Source: Paraglaciecola hydrolytica (GTDB taxonomy: Bacteria > Pseudomonadota > Gammaproteobacteria > Enterobacterales > Alteromonadaceae). From it: a stretch of 64,000 nucleotides of DNA. The notes under the pieces were generated by a model. It worked only from the letters and a program-made list of their open reading frames with translations. It made no database searches and was not told the origin of the DNA. The stretch is taken from positions 189,025 to 253,024 of the forward strand of contig NZ_LSNE01000011.1 of the NCBI RefSeq assembly GCF_001565895.1, written 5' to 3'. How positions within the stretch are numbered: the stretch's first letter is position 1; every line of letters starts with the position of its first letter. Shown piece after piece: positions 16,937 through 24,793 of the stretch. A program made the translations under genes and the position numbers.

Positions 16937-17980
16937 TTGGATATTACCGAACTTTTAGCCTTTAGTGTGAAAAATAAAGCCTCTGATTTACATCTTTCAG
17001 CTGGTTTGCCCCCCATCATCCGGGTAGACGGTGAGATGCGTAAACTTAACGTGCCTGCCTTAGAGCACAAAGAAGTGCATGCGCTGATCTTTGAAATCAT
17101 GAATGATAAACAGCGTAAAGAATATGAAGAAAACCTCGAAACCGACTTTTCTTTTGAAGTGAAAGACTTGTCGCGTTTTAGGGTCAATGCCTTTGTACAA
17201 AACCGTGGGGCAGCAGCGGTACTCAGAACCATCCCCAGCACTATTTTGAGTTTGGATGAACTTGGTGCGCCACAGATATTCAAACAAATTATTAATCAGC
17301 CTACAGGAATTGTATTGGTTACTGGAGCAACAGGCTCGGGTAAAAGTACCACCTTGGCGGCCATGATCGATCATATCAATAGCACCAAACGTGAACACAT
17401 TCTGACCATTGAAGATCCCATTGAATTTGTGCACGAAAACAAATTGTGTGTGCTCAACCAGCGTGAAGTGCATCGTGATACCCACAGTTTTAATAACGCA
17501 CTGCGTTCAGCCTTGCGGGAAGATCCCGATATTATCTTGGTGGGTGAGTTACGGGATTTAGAAACCATTAGATTGGCGATATCAGCGGCAGAAACTGGCC
17601 ATTTAGTTTTTGGTACTTTGCACACCAACTCAGCACCTAAAACCATTGACCGTATTATTGATGTATTTCCGGCAGCGGAAAAATCCATGATCCGCTCGAT
17701 GTTATCGGAATCTTTACGGGCGGTTATCTCCCAGACTTTATTGAAAAAAGTGGGGGGGGGCCGAGTTGCTGCTCACGAGATCATGTTGGGTATTCCTGCT
17801 ATTCGTAACTTGATCCGTGAAGACAAAGTCCCGCAAATGTATTCGGTTATTCAAACCGGACAACAACATGGTATGCAAACTATGGATCAGTGTTTACAGC
17901 GTTTAGTGGCGCAAGGTTTAATTACCCCACAAGATGCAGCGGCTAAATCTATTGATAAAAAACCCACATCTGGTTTTTAA
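16937..17980 (+). CDS. pilT: Type IV pilus retraction ATPase PilT
   Basis: PilT is the cytoplasmic hexameric motor that disassembles type IV pili and powers twitching. I place the start at TTG 16937: it has GGGAGA 7 bp upstream, yields DITELLAFSVKNKASDLHLS exactly where PilT proteins begin, and gives the usual 347 residues. An open frame from 16838 would run antisense through yggS and is rejected. Seen are Walker A GATGSGKST, Asp box TIEDPIEFVHE, Walker B DPDIILVGELRDLET, the His box TGHLVFGTLHTNSA, and the retraction motif AIRNLIRE. pilU follows by 25 bp. Confidence 0.95.
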   Translation: MDITELLAFSVKNKASDLHLSAGLPPIIRVDGEMRKLNVPALEHKEVHALIFEIMNDKQRKEYEENLETDFSFEVKDLSRFRVNAFVQNRGAAAVLRTIPSTILSLDELGAPQIFKQIINQPTGIVLVTGATGSGKSTTLAAMIDHINSTKREHILTIEDPIEFVHENKLCVLNQREVHRDTHSFNNALRSALREDPDIILVGELRDLETIRLAISAAETGHLVFGTLHTNSAPKTIDRIIDVFPAAEKSMIRSMLSESLRAVISQTLLKKVGGGRVAAHEIMLGIPAIRNLIREDKVPQMYSVIQTGQQHGMQTMDQCLQRLVAQGLITPQDAAAKSIDKKPTSGF

Positions 17981-18005
17981 TTAGGGCCATACCAAGGACA
18001 CAACT

Positions 18006-19118
18006 ATGGAATTAACACCTTATCTCGAAGCCATGCAAGACGCAGGGGCCTCAGATTTATTTATTACTGTGGGTTTTCCGGTCAGTGCCAAAATTAATGG
18101 CCAAATGACACCCATCGGTAGCAGTTTATTGGATGAAGAGTCGGCACTCGCCTTAGTGCACGATGCCATGACAGATAAACAAATTCAGGAGTTTGCTGAT
18201 ACTAAAGAATGTAACTTTGCCATTGCCCGCGATGGTATAGGGCGTTTTCGTTGCAGTGCGTTTTGGCAACGTGATATGGCGGGTATGGTGGTTCGGCGCA
18301 TCGTTACGCAAATTCCCAAGGTGGAAGAGTTGGGACTGCCCGAAGTGCTTAAAGACATTATTATGTCTAAACGTGGTTTGTTGTTATTTGTGGGCGCGAC
18401 CGGTACAGGTAAATCAACTTCGTTAGCGGCCTTGATGGGGCATAGGAATCACAATTCACGTGGGCATATATTGACCATTGAAGATCCCATCGAATTTGTG
18501 CACGAACATGGCCAATGTGTCGTCACTCAGCGCGAAGTGGGAATAGATACTAAGTCCTTCGACGATGCCCTTAAAAGCTCTTTACGTCAGGCCCCTGACG
18601 TCATTTTGATTGGTGAAATTCGTTCTATGGAAACCATGGAATATGCTATGTCCTTTGCGGATACGGGACATCTGTGTGTGGCCACCTTGCACGCAAACAA
18701 TGCTAACCAAGCCATAGAGCGGATCATGCATTTAGCGCCCCACGATCAACATGAAAAACTGCGTTTTGATTTAAGTTTAAACATGCGAGCAATAGTGGCT
18801 CAGCAGTTGGTACCTACACCAGACGGTAAGGGACGAGTGGCGGCGATTGAAATTTTGCTTAATTCACCTTTAGTGACTGATTTAATCCAGCGCAATGAAA
18901 TTGGTGGCCTTAAAGAAGCCATGCGCAAGGGCAAAGAAATGGGTATGCAGAGCTTTGATATGGCCTTGTATGACTTGTATAAGTCCGGAAAAATCACCTT
19001 AGAACATGCGATCCATCATGCTGATTCACCTAATGATTTACGTCTGATGATTAAATTGGCGGGGGACGATGGCAATAAACTTGGCTCCTTGTCGAATGTT
19101 TCTATCGATATGGATTAA
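18006..19118 (+). CDS. pilU: PilT paralogue, accessory retraction ATPase PilU
   Basis: PilU helps PilT retract type IV pili. The 370 residues carry Walker A GATGTGKST, Asp box TIEDPIEFVHEHGQC, Walker B APDVILIGEIRSMET and the His box TGHLCVATLHANNAN, all intact. The AIRNLIRE motif of PilT is absent, as expected for PilU. The C-terminal extension after residue 340 is also typical. It follows pilT at 25 bp and is probably cotranscribed with it. Confidence 0.94.
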   Translation: MELTPYLEAMQDAGASDLFITVGFPVSAKINGQMTPIGSSLLDEESALALVHDAMTDKQIQEFADTKECNFAIARDGIGRFRCSAFWQRDMAGMVVRRIVTQIPKVEELGLPEVLKDIIMSKRGLLLFVGATGTGKSTSLAALMGHRNHNSRGHILTIEDPIEFVHEHGQCVVTQREVGIDTKSFDDALKSSLRQAPDVILIGEIRSMETMEYAMSFADTGHLCVATLHANNANQAIERIMHLAPHDQHEKLRFDLSLNMRAIVAQQLVPTPDGKGRVAAIEILLNSPLVTDLIQRNEIGGLKEAMRKGKEMGMQSFDMALYDLYKSGKITLEHAIHHADSPNDLRLMIKLAGDDGNKLGSLSNVSIDMD

Positions 19119-19129
19119 TAAGGTAATAA

Positions 19130-19441
19130 TTGAAAAAAATTTACAGTCATCATGATCGTTTTATGGTCTGGCAAATCAAAGGTTTGCTTGAGTCACATGG
19201 TATTCCATGTTTCATCAAAAATGAGTTTGCTATCGGTGGAGTGGGTGAGTTATCACCTTTTGACTCTTTACCTGAAGTATGGATAAGTGATGACGAATGG
19301 TGGCCTAAAACTCAGCAAGTTATCAGCGAGTTTGAGTTGCAACCTCAACAAAACAAAGATTGGTACTGTGCACAATGCCAAGAGCAAAACGATGCCAATT
19401 TTGAAGTGTGTTGGCAATGTGGTACAGACGCTAAGGCTTGA
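19130..19441 (+). CDS. DUF2007-like protein with C-terminal zinc ribbon
   Basis: This 103-residue protein starts with a DUF2007-type domain (MKKIYSHHDRFMVWQIKGLL, ESHGIPCFIKN, residues 1-70) and ends with a two-knuckle zinc ribbon CAQC...CWQCG (residues 82-98). The function is unknown; a signalling-adapter role has been suggested for DUF2007, but nothing here shows it. The start is a TTG 11 bp after pilU, with AAGG upstream, so it is probably part of the pilTU transcript. Confidence 0.75.
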   Translation: MKKIYSHHDRFMVWQIKGLLESHGIPCFIKNEFAIGGVGELSPFDSLPEVWISDDEWWPKTQQVISEFELQPQQNKDWYCAQCQEQNDANFEVCWQCGTDAKA

Positions 19442-19587
19442 TGCCAGCTATTTAATGTTACATCTTTGCAGCCTTTATGGTTTGGTTTCAGGGCTACAAT
19501 CCATTACACTCAACCGCCTAGCCCGTTGAAATTTTATTTAAGTAACGCGGTCATATTGTCCGATTACTGTTATCTATTAGGAAAGAA

Positions 19588-20310
19588 ATGAAAAATTGGA
19601 TTAAGCATAAGGCGTTTTGTTTAGCTCTTGTTATCAGCACTACGGCTGGTGCATCAACCCAAAACGACAATCTAGATCTTGTTAAAGCAAAGGTGCAGAG
19701 CACTCTGGGTATGCAAATTACGTCAATCGCCGACTCTCCGGTTGCTGGTTTATTGCAGCTCGAAACCAATAAAGGTTTATTTTACAGCAGTGACGACGGT
19801 AAGTTTTTATTACAAGCTCGAGTGTATAATCTCGATGAAGGAATGCGTAATGAGACTGAAATTGCTTTAAGCCACATACGTTTGGCAGGCATTGCTGAGT
19901 TCAAAGATTCAGTTATTGAGTTCAAAGCCAAGAACGAAAAATACGCAGTAACGGTGTTTACCGATATTAATTGTGGTTATTGTCGTAAGTTGCATAACGA
20001 AATGGATAAATATAATGCTCTTGGCATTACCGTAAGATATTTAGCCTATCCACGAGAAGGTTTACGCAGTGCAACCGCGCAAAATATGATGGCGGTTTGG
20101 TGTTCAGATAATAAACAACAAGCGATGAATAACGCTAAAAGCGATGAAAAAGTTAATGCCAAAGCCTGCGATTCAAAAGTAGCAGAACAATACGCTTTTG
20201 GTCAAAAAGTAGGGGTAAATGGTACACCTAATATCATATTACCAGACGGCACACTTATTCCCGGCTATCAACCGCCTAGTGCATTAGAACAAGCCTTAAA
20301 AGACATCTAA
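19588..20310 (+). CDS. dsbC: Thiol:disulfide isomerase DsbC
   Basis: DsbC is a periplasmic V-shaped dimer that rearranges wrong disulfide bonds. The 240 residues show a signal peptide (residues 1-22, cleavage near AGAS), an N-terminal dimerisation domain (about 25-90), a linker helix, and a thioredoxin domain with the active site CGYC after FTDIN, plus the cis-proline loop VNGTPNI. It precedes recJ as in many gammaproteobacteria. xerD, often just upstream, is not here. Confidence 0.95.
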   Translation: MKNWIKHKAFCLALVISTTAGASTQNDNLDLVKAKVQSTLGMQITSIADSPVAGLLQLETNKGLFYSSDDGKFLLQARVYNLDEGMRNETEIALSHIRLAGIAEFKDSVIEFKAKNEKYAVTVFTDINCGYCRKLHNEMDKYNALGITVRYLAYPREGLRSATAQNMMAVWCSDNKQQAMNNAKSDEKVNAKACDSKVAEQYAFGQKVGVNGTPNIILPDGTLIPGYQPPSALEQALKDI

Positions 20311-20329
20311 TACTAAAAGCCTGTTTATA

Positions 20330-20355
20330 CTCAGCCTGTATTGTTACAGGCTGAG
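20330..20355 (+). terminator. Terminator between dsbC and recJ
   Basis: CTCAGCCTGT pairs with ACAGGCTGAG around a 6-base loop and is followed by TTGTTTTA. It lies 20 bp after the dsbC stop. recJ begins 29 bp downstream, so this may be a partial terminator or a site limiting recJ expression. Confidence 0.7.
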
Positions 20356-20383
20356 TTGTTTTATAGCCATAAATAAAGAAACT

Positions 20384-22111
20384 ATGCCCAGCCTGACAAT
20401 TACCCGCAGAACACCCACTAACAGCGCTCATTTGCCAGCCAGTTTGCATCCTAAGATCAAACAAATTTATGCTGATCGTGGCGTGCAAAATGGTGCAGAG
20501 CTTGAGCGCAGTACCCAGTCTCTATTGCACTATAAGCAGTTGAGTGGCATTCAGGCGGCTGTGACTTTATTGGCCGATGCGATTAAAGCCCAGCAAAAAA
20601 TTATTATAGTGGGTGACTTTGATGCTGACGGGGCAACCAGTACGGCCTTGAGTTTACTGTCGTTACGCATGTTAGGCAGTGTGAATCATAGCTATTTGGT
20701 ACCTAATCGTTTTGATTTTGGCTATGGCTTAAGCCCCGAAATTGTTGAGGTTGCCGCGAGTCAACACGCCGATTTAATTATGACTGTGGACAGTGGCATT
20801 GCGTGTTTTGCTGGCGTGGCAAAAGCCAAAGAACTAGGCATTACCGTGGTTATTACCGATCACCACTTGGCGGCGGCTTCGTTACCTGTGGCTGATGCCA
20901 TTGTTAATCCAAATCAGCCAGGCTGTGAGTTTTTATCTAAAAACTTGGCCGGTGTTGGTGTGGCGTTTTATTTGATGTTGGCGCTGCGGGCAGAGTTAAA
21001 AAATCGTGATTGGTTTGCAACACAAAATATTGCCATGCCTAACTTAGCCGAGTTACTCGACATTGTGGCATTGGGAACCGTGGCGGATGTGGTGCCACTG
21101 GACAGCAATAATCGCATTTTAGTCCACCAAGGTTTGCAACGAATACGCAGTGAGCAATGCAGACCAGGTATTCAGGCCATCATGGAAGTGGCAGGGCGTG
21201 ATAAAAGTAAATTAGTTGCCTCAGATCTTGGTTTTGTCGTGGGGCCTAGGCTCAATGCTGCAGGGCGTTTAGATGACATGTCACTGGGGATTGAATGCCT
21301 CATCACCGACAGTCCAACGACCGCGCGGCAGATTGCAGTGCAATTAGATAGTTTAAATCGTGAGCGTCGTGAAATTGAAAGCTCCATGCAACAAGAGGCG
21401 GTTAAAGCGCTAGATACTCTTAATATCGAAGCCCAAAATATGCCCTTTGCCTTGGTATTATATCAAGCCGATTACCATCAGGGTGTTATTGGCATACTGG
21501 CCGGACGAATTAAAGATAAATATTTTCGCCCCACCATCGCCTTTGCCCATCAAGACGATGAGTTATTAAAAGGCTCGGCGCGCTCCATTCCTGGGGTGCA
21601 TATCCGTGATCTGCTCGAAACCATTAACCTGCAACATCCTGGTTTAATCATCAAGTTTGGTGGTCACGCCATGGCTGCTGGTTTAACCATTGAACTGGCT
21701 AAACTCAAGCAGTTCGAAGCAGTTTTTCACCAAGTAGCTCAGTACTTGTTGCACGATAAACCCATGGCTGGCGAAATATTATCCGATGGGAGTTTACGCA
21801 TGGAGCACTACAGCATTGAGTTTGCTCAGTTACTCAAAGAGGCTGGCCCCTGGGGGCAAGGATTTGTCGAGCCCATATTTGACGATGAATTTGAATTAAT
21901 TGAGCAAAAGTTACTGGGTGGTAAACATTTAAAAATGATGCTGCGTTATCAAGGTAAATTACTTATTGATGCCATCGCTTTTAATATCGACCCTCAAGTA
22001 TGGCCAAACATGAGTTGCAAACAGGTGAGGCTGGCGTTTAAGTTAGATATCAACGAGTTTCGTGGCCGCCGTAGCTTGCAATTGATGGTTGAAGCGATTC
22101 TTCCAGCCTAA
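20384..22111 (+). CDS. recJ: Single-strand 5'-3' exonuclease RecJ
   Basis: RecJ degrades single-stranded DNA from 5' ends in recombination and mismatch or base-excision repair. The 575-residue DHH-family enzyme has motif I VGDFDADGATSTALSLLSLR, motif II MTVDSGIACF, motif III TDHHLAAASLP, motif IV GTVADVVPL, GPRLNAAGRLDDM, and the DHHA1 part GVIGILAGRIKDKY with KFGGHAMAAGLTI. An OB-fold lies in the last 100 residues. All catalytic aspartates and histidines appear intact. Confidence 0.96.
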   Translation: MPSLTITRRTPTNSAHLPASLHPKIKQIYADRGVQNGAELERSTQSLLHYKQLSGIQAAVTLLADAIKAQQKIIIVGDFDADGATSTALSLLSLRMLGSVNHSYLVPNRFDFGYGLSPEIVEVAASQHADLIMTVDSGIACFAGVAKAKELGITVVITDHHLAAASLPVADAIVNPNQPGCEFLSKNLAGVGVAFYLMLALRAELKNRDWFATQNIAMPNLAELLDIVALGTVADVVPLDSNNRILVHQGLQRIRSEQCRPGIQAIMEVAGRDKSKLVASDLGFVVGPRLNAAGRLDDMSLGIECLITDSPTTARQIAVQLDSLNRERREIESSMQQEAVKALDTLNIEAQNMPFALVLYQADYHQGVIGILAGRIKDKYFRPTIAFAHQDDELLKGSARSIPGVHIRDLLETINLQHPGLIIKFGGHAMAAGLTIELAKLKQFEAVFHQVAQYLLHDKPMAGEILSDGSLRMEHYSIEFAQLLKEAGPWGQGFVEPIFDDEFELIEQKLLGGKHLKMMLRYQGKLLIDAIAFNIDPQVWPNMSCKQVRLAFKLDINEFRGRRSLQLMVEAILPA

Positions 22112-22114
22112 AAT

Positions 22115-22180
22115 TACCCTTCATCCTTGTAACTGCACGTTTGTTGGCTGGATGCTGACGGACTGAAGTCCGACCTACAC
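22115..22180. repeat. REP-like palindromic repeat after recJ
   Basis: Four bases after the recJ stop there is a block CCTTGTAACTGCACGTTTGT followed by TGGCTGGATGC and a 14-bp palindrome CGGACTGAAGTCCG (22159-22172). The first block resembles the element at 8396-8415 downstream of xylA. From memory, GTCGGACTTCAGTCCG-type palindromes are scattered in intergenic DNA of this order. A minus-strand open frame over it is not credible as a gene. The remainder of the gap to 22376 shows nothing definite. Confidence 0.6.
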
Positions 22181-22376
22181 AGGATTAATGTAAGCTCGGC
22201 CTTCTTTCCTATAAAAATGCCGTCATGGCTCGTGGGGGATGATTTCTGTGCCGCCACCGTGTAATTCCCATTATATGGTGTATTTACCGCCTCTTTTTTA
22301 AATAGTTGCCCACAAAACTGCATATTTGCTGTGTTTGGGTATATTATTGTTTTTTTTAGATAAGCTAAGTTTAACA

Positions 22377-22658
22377 ATGGCAAAAAAGACCGACGTAGAA
22401 AAATTATTGATCAAACATGAAAAGCTGACGCATTCTGATGATCTCAGTGTTGTATCTCATGTGCAACGTAATGAAGATGATTGGTTTGTAAATACGCTAA
22501 TGATCAAAGGCTATGATGTGCCGTTTAAATTTCGTCGTCGTAAAGTCTACAAAAATCTTACCGGGGCCAAAGTTAATCTGACTTATTACCCTATCATCGA
22601 AGAAGTCGCAGGCATGCAGTTTGAAGCCATGAAAGTGGTACGCATTAAAATAAGCTGA
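22377..22658 (+). CDS. Small conserved-looking protein upstream of recO
   Basis: This 93-residue soluble protein begins MAKKTDVEKLLIKHEKLTHS. It is rich in charged residues, with DDWFVNTLMIKGYDVPFKFR and RRRKVYKNLTGAKVNLTYYP in the middle. I do not recognise a family. Its codon use looks like that of its neighbours, and it runs closely into recO (stop to GTG about 31 bp), so it is probably a real gene cotranscribed with recO-pdxJ-acpS. The longer frame from 22326 adds a poorly supported hydrophobic stretch, so I start at 22377. Confidence 0.7.
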   Translation: MAKKTDVEKLLIKHEKLTHSDDLSVVSHVQRNEDDWFVNTLMIKGYDVPFKFRRRKVYKNLTGAKVNLTYYPIIEEVAGMQFEAMKVVRIKIS

Positions 22659-22689
22659 TTTGGTTGTTTGTATAACAGGTAAGAATAAC

Positions 22690-23427
22690 GTGTCTAGTAC
22701 CCCTCTGACTGGTTTTATCCTGCATCGCAGGCCCTATCGCGAAACCAGTTTCTTGCTTGATATTTTCAGTCTGGAATGGGGCAAATTCAGTGCCGTTGGT
22801 AAGGGCATACGTGGAGCTAAAAATGATAAAAAAAGTCTGCTGCAACCCTTTCAAGCCTTGCAACTTACTGTAGTCGGTAAACACGAGTTAAAAAATTTAC
22901 AACAAGTCGAAGCACTGGCACCGAGCCTTAATTTGCAAGGTAACTATTTGTTTTCTGCAATGTATATCAACGAAATAGTTAATCGTTTGTTGGCCCATGA
23001 CATTGCTCAGCCTGAATTATTCACCCTATATCAATCGACCTTAGGGGCATTGGCAAACGAGGAGCCAATAGAGCCGGTATTACGCCAGTTTGAACTGTCG
23101 TTATTAGCTGATTTAGGCTATGGTATCGACTTTTCTCAGGATGCTGAGTTTAGCCAAAACATTGAGCCAGAGGCCTATTATGGCTTTGTTTATGAACATG
23201 GTTGGTTACGCCAAAAAGTACCTTCGCAAAGTCGCTTTTGTTTTAAAGGTGAAACGTTATTATTAGTTGCACAATTAGAATGGACTGCGGCCAGTTTACA
23301 TTGTGCTAAACAAATCGCGAGGCTTTGTTTGGCCCAGTTATTGGGTACCAAACCCTTAAAAAGTCGTGAATTATTTAAACATAGTTGGTCACACAATGCC
23401 CCATCACAGTTGGAGAATGGCACATGA
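22690..23427 (+). CDS. recO: DNA repair protein RecO
   Basis: RecO works with RecR and RecF to load RecA on SSB-covered single-stranded DNA. The N-terminal OB-fold is visible as [36 protein letters not shown] and [10 protein letters not shown]. The rest is the helical C-terminal domain. GTG 22690 gives 245 residues, normal for RecO. A frame from 22660 adds ten unrelated residues. The stop codon overlaps the pdxJ start (ATGA), indicating coupling. Confidence 0.92.
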   Translation: MSSTPLTGFILHRRPYRETSFLLDIFSLEWGKFSAVGKGIRGAKNDKKSLLQPFQALQLTVVGKHELKNLQQVEALAPSLNLQGNYLFSAMYINEIVNRLLAHDIAQPELFTLYQSTLGALANEEPIEPVLRQFELSLLADLGYGIDFSQDAEFSQNIEPEAYYGFVYEHGWLRQKVPSQSRFCFKGETLLLVAQLEWTAASLHCAKQIARLCLAQLLGTKPLKSRELFKHSWSHNAPSQLENGT

Positions 23428-24161
23428 ATGATATTTTTTTAGGCGTGAATATTGATCACATTGCCACCTTAAGAAACGCGCGGGGTACTAGTTATCCAGA
23501 TCCGGTGCATGCTGCAGAAGTCGCCGAACGTGCCGGTGCCGATGGCATTACCGTGCATCTGCGTGAAGATCGCCGGCATATTACCGATCGTGATGTGAAC
23601 ATACTCAAACAAACCATTCAAACCAGAATGAATTTGGAAATGGCCGTGACCGAAGAAATGCTGTTGATTGCAGTACAAACTCGCCCGACCTATTGCTGTT
23701 TAGTTCCTGAAAAACGTCAAGAGTTGACCACTGAAGGTGGTTTAAATGTGGTGGCAAATAAGGTCAGCATTCAATCCGCCTGTGCTCGTTTGGCCGCGGC
23801 AGGTATTTTGGTCTCATTATTTATTGACGCAGACAAAAACCAAATTGATGCCGCCGTTGCTTGTGGTGCACCTTTTATCGAAATTCATACTGGTCAATAT
23901 GCTGAGGCTCATGGTGAGCAACAAATACTGGAATTAAACAAACTTAAAGCTGGAATTGAATACGCTCACTCCTTAGGACTTAAAGTGAATGCCGGACATG
24001 GTTTAAATTATCATAATGTTAAACCCATAGCGGCCATCCCTCAGTTATACGAACTGAACATTGGCCATGCGATTATTGCACGGGCCGCTTTTGATGGTTT
24101 ACACAAAGCCGTTGCCGATATGCGTTTGTTAATGCAAGAAGCGCGGAGTCAGTCGCTTTAA
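23424..24161 (+). CDS. pdxJ: Pyridoxine 5'-phosphate synthase
   Basis: PdxJ condenses 1-deoxy-D-xylulose 5-phosphate with aminoacetone phosphate to form pyridoxine phosphate in the DXP-dependent vitamin B6 route. Landmarks are [80 protein letters not shown] and [15 protein letters not shown] 23424 overlaps the recO stop and has GGAG upstream. The in-frame ATG at 23385 lies inside recO and is rejected. The substrate DXP is made by Dxs at 53796-55658. Confidence 0.96.
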   Translation: MNDIFLGVNIDHIATLRNARGTSYPDPVHAAEVAERAGADGITVHLREDRRHITDRDVNILKQTIQTRMNLEMAVTEEMLLIAVQTRPTYCCLVPEKRQELTTEGGLNVVANKVSIQSACARLAAAGILVSLFIDADKNQIDAAVACGAPFIEIHTGQYAEAHGEQQILELNKLKAGIEYAHSLGLKVNAGHGLNYHNVKPIAAIPQLYELNIGHAIIARAAFDGLHKAVADMRLLMQEARSQSL

Positions 24162-24162
24162 T

Positions 24163-24543
24163 ATGGCTATCGTTGGCTTGGGTACCGATATTGTTGAGAT
24201 TGAACGCATTGCAGTGCAGCTTAAAAAATCACAACGTTTGGCTGAGCGTGTATTAACCGACAACGAATTGGTGACCTTTGCACAACATAAATTTCCTGAA
24301 CGGTTTTTGGCAAAACGTTTTGCCGCCAAAGAAGCAGCGGTTAAAGCCTTAGGTATTGGTATTGGTAATGGGGTGAGTTTTCAGCATGTCGAGGTTGTTA
24401 ACTTAGCCAGTGGGCAACCAAGCTTACAATTTTATGGTAGGTTTGCAGAACTGTGTGAGCAGCATGAGGTAAACAAAAGTTTTATTTCTATCTCAGACGA
24501 GCAACATTATGCCGTTGCCACAGTGTTGTTAGAAAGTGTTTAG
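24163..24543 (+). CDS. acpS: Holo-[acyl-carrier-protein] synthase
   Basis: AcpS transfers 4'-phosphopantetheine from coenzyme A to apo-ACP for fatty acid synthesis. The 126-residue protein has the metal-binding GLGTDIVEIERI at the N-terminus and RFLAKRFAAKEAAVKALG with the conserved glutamate and lysine in the middle. It starts one base after the pdxJ stop, completing the recO-pdxJ-acpS unit. Confidence 0.95.
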   Translation: MAIVGLGTDIVEIERIAVQLKKSQRLAERVLTDNELVTFAQHKFPERFLAKRFAAKEAAVKALGIGIGNGVSFQHVEVVNLASGQPSLQFYGRFAELCEQHEVNKSFISISDEQHYAVATVLLESV

Positions 24544-24793
24544 CTGTGTTGTTTGCACCTTAGTAGTGCTGTTGGAAGAGCACTAGGACTGCACTGCTCT
24601 TTAATGGAGCGGTTGGTTAGTTAAAATGCTATTTATTGGTGTTTTTGTGAGCAAAAACTTGGCTCGTATTCTGAATATTAAATGGAAAGCGAATAATATC
24701 GCGATATAACGTAATAGTGGGGAACGCTATTTAAAAGGTTAGCGATGGGCTCCGCTAAGTTAGCAATAAATAACCGCAATAGGGCAGAGTTGA

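Noticed and set aside
22114-22383. Minus-strand 89-codon frame after recJ
   Set aside because: Covers the REP-like palindrome and an A+T-rich gap; the residues are a translation of the repeat.
24544-24793. Possible small gene or RNA upstream of relA
   Set aside because: No open frame with a ribosome site and no convincing stem-loop set; left as an ordinary gap.
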